Origin: Bacteroidales bacterium
GTDB taxonomy: Bacteria > Bacteroidota > Bacteroidia > Bacteroidales > UBA932
NCBI GenBank assembly: GCA_016281435.1
Contig: JAEEIQ010000057.1
Coordinates: 1-16,461, forward strand
Direction of reading: 5' to 3'
DNA length: 16,461 bases
The number at the start of each line of letters is the position of its first letter. Position 1 is the stretch's first letter. The notes below the pieces were generated by a model. It was not told the DNA's origin, did not search any database, and saw only the letters and a program-made list of their open reading frames with translations. The translations under genes were made by a program, and so were the position numbers. Below are positions 16,096 to 16,461 of the stretch, in pieces.

Positions 16096-16132
16096 GTGCC
16101 AGGCCCAGCCATGGGTCTGGCACTGTTCTTTT
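16096..16132 (+). terminator. Rho-independent terminator of the membrane ferredoxin gene
   Basis: A 12-bp stem (16096-16107 with 16112-16123, one G-U pair, GCCA loop) is followed directly by TGTTCTTTT. It lies 23 bases beyond the TGA stop of the ferredoxin gene. Stem and T-tract are both seen directly. Confidence 0.9.
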
Positions 16133-16148
16133 GTCCCGCCCCCGCCGG

Positions 16149-16325
16149 CCCTGTTCCGCTCCGCCTGGCCCTGTCCTGCTCCGCCGACCCTGTTCCGCTC
16201 CGCCTTGCCCTGTCCTGCTCCGCCGACCCTGTTCCGCTCCGCCTTGCCCTGTCCTGCTCCGCCTTGCCCTGTCCTGCTCCGCCGACCCTGTTCCGCTCCG
16301 CCTTGCCCTGTTCCGCTCCACATTG
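16149..16325. repeat. Tandem repeat array, nine 19/20-base units in a 39-base higher-order pattern
   Basis: Nine head-to-tail units all begin CCCTGT. Type A units (20 bases, CCCTGTTCCGC...CTTG) and type B units (usually 19 bases, CCCTGTCCTGC...CCGA) mostly alternate as A-B-A-B-A-B'-B-A-A, giving a 39-base super-unit; the last unit has diverged (ending CACATTG). The + strand is nearly free of A (pyrimidine- and G-rich). Because 39 is a multiple of three, reading frames through it stay open, but the translations are low-complexity and overlap a real gene, so no coding call is made. It follows the ferredoxin terminator. Neither CRISPR spacers nor a known origin motif is present. Confidence 0.9.
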
Positions 16326-16390
16326 CCCGTTGCCCTGGCCCCGGCCCGCCTGGTCTCTTCCCCGGCGACGTGGCCGGGCTTAATGAAATT

Positions 16391-16448
16391 AACCTGTCAA
16401 GGTAACCACATTCGTACTGGTTCCAGGCGCTGATTCGTTTGACAGGTT
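16391..16448. repeat. Nested inverted repeat near the window edge
   Basis: AACCTGTCAA (16391-16400) and TTGACAGGTT (16439-16448) are a perfect 10-bp inverted repeat. Immediately inside, GGTAACCA (16401-16408) pairs with TGGTTCC (16418-16424) with one bulged T. This could be a structured RNA, a palindromic repeat or a protein-binding site. The flanking stretch from 16326 to 16390 shows nothing else. On the minus strand the same bases read PVKRISAWNQYECGYLDRL without a stop, which may be chance. Confidence 0.45.
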
Positions 16449-16461
16449 CGCCCAAATCGTC

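Noticed and set aside
15272..16321. Long minus-strand open frame rich in Arg, Gly, Glu and Gln
   Set aside because: It runs antisense through the well-supported ferredoxin gene and owes its length to the 39-base repeat, which keeps frames open; the translation is low-complexity and matches no family.
16149..16325. CRISPR array
   Set aside because: Units are directly adjacent with no unique spacers, and no cas gene is present.
16391..16448. tRNA gene
   Set aside because: The stem arrangement lacks a T-arm GGTTCGA-type motif, a 7-bp acceptor plus CCA layout and an anticodon arm on either strand.
16084..16455. Minus-strand frame starting PVKRISAWNQYECGYLDRL
   Set aside because: The first 20 residues look protein-like, but the rest is repeat-derived, the start would be TTG at the window edge, and the bases also form an inverted repeat. 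A gene entering from the right cannot be excluded, but it is not supported.

Overview
The window looks like a Bacteroidales chromosome, probably from a gut-type lineage. The evidence is a TonB-dependent receptor with an N-terminal carboxypeptidase-regulatory-like domain, a DUF4876-type lipoprotein, an S46 dipeptidyl-peptidase, almost no Shine-Dalgarno sequences, and upstream sites matching the Bacteroidetes promoter form TAnnTTTG with a TTG about 20 bases upstream. GC content is fairly high. The genus cannot be fixed from the sequence.

Layout. The 3' end of a glutamate dehydrogenase gene (gdhA, + strand) enters from the left. After its stop comes a compact GC-rich folded element (300-417), then a terminator (444-469) serving the minus-strand genes. 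Two minus-strand genes lie 4 bases apart, a SLC13/DASS sodium-coupled carboxylate symporter and an OprO/P-type porin, driven by a promoter at 3064-3095. They probably carry an anionic substrate across the inner and outer membranes. Upstream of them is a tight four-gene minus-strand operon from a promoter at 11878-11909: TonB-dependent receptor, DUF4876-like lipoprotein, DUF6850-like outer-membrane barrel protein, and a large M16 zinc protease (gaps of 19, 3 and 25 bases).

Divergent from this operon across a 96-base gap is an S46 dipeptidyl-peptidase with a DPP7-type specificity residue. It is followed by a membrane polyferredoxin (NapH-like) with a long C-terminal tail that looks like repeated heavy-metal-associated (HMA)-type folds. 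That gene has its own promoter overlapping the S46 stop codon and ends at a strong terminator. The last ~390 bases carry no gene I can support: they hold a 177-base tandem repeat array built on a 39-base higher-order unit and a nested inverted repeat near the window edge.

The most interesting proposal is that the four-gene operon is a polypeptide import-and-digest system. A receptor plus surface lipoprotein would capture a protein or peptide, an outer-membrane barrel would assist, and a periplasmic M16 protease of FusC/PqqL size would cut the cargo. The divergent S46 enzyme could then trim the resulting peptides to dipeptides. This rests on gene content and analogy with the Fus system; the substrate is unknown.
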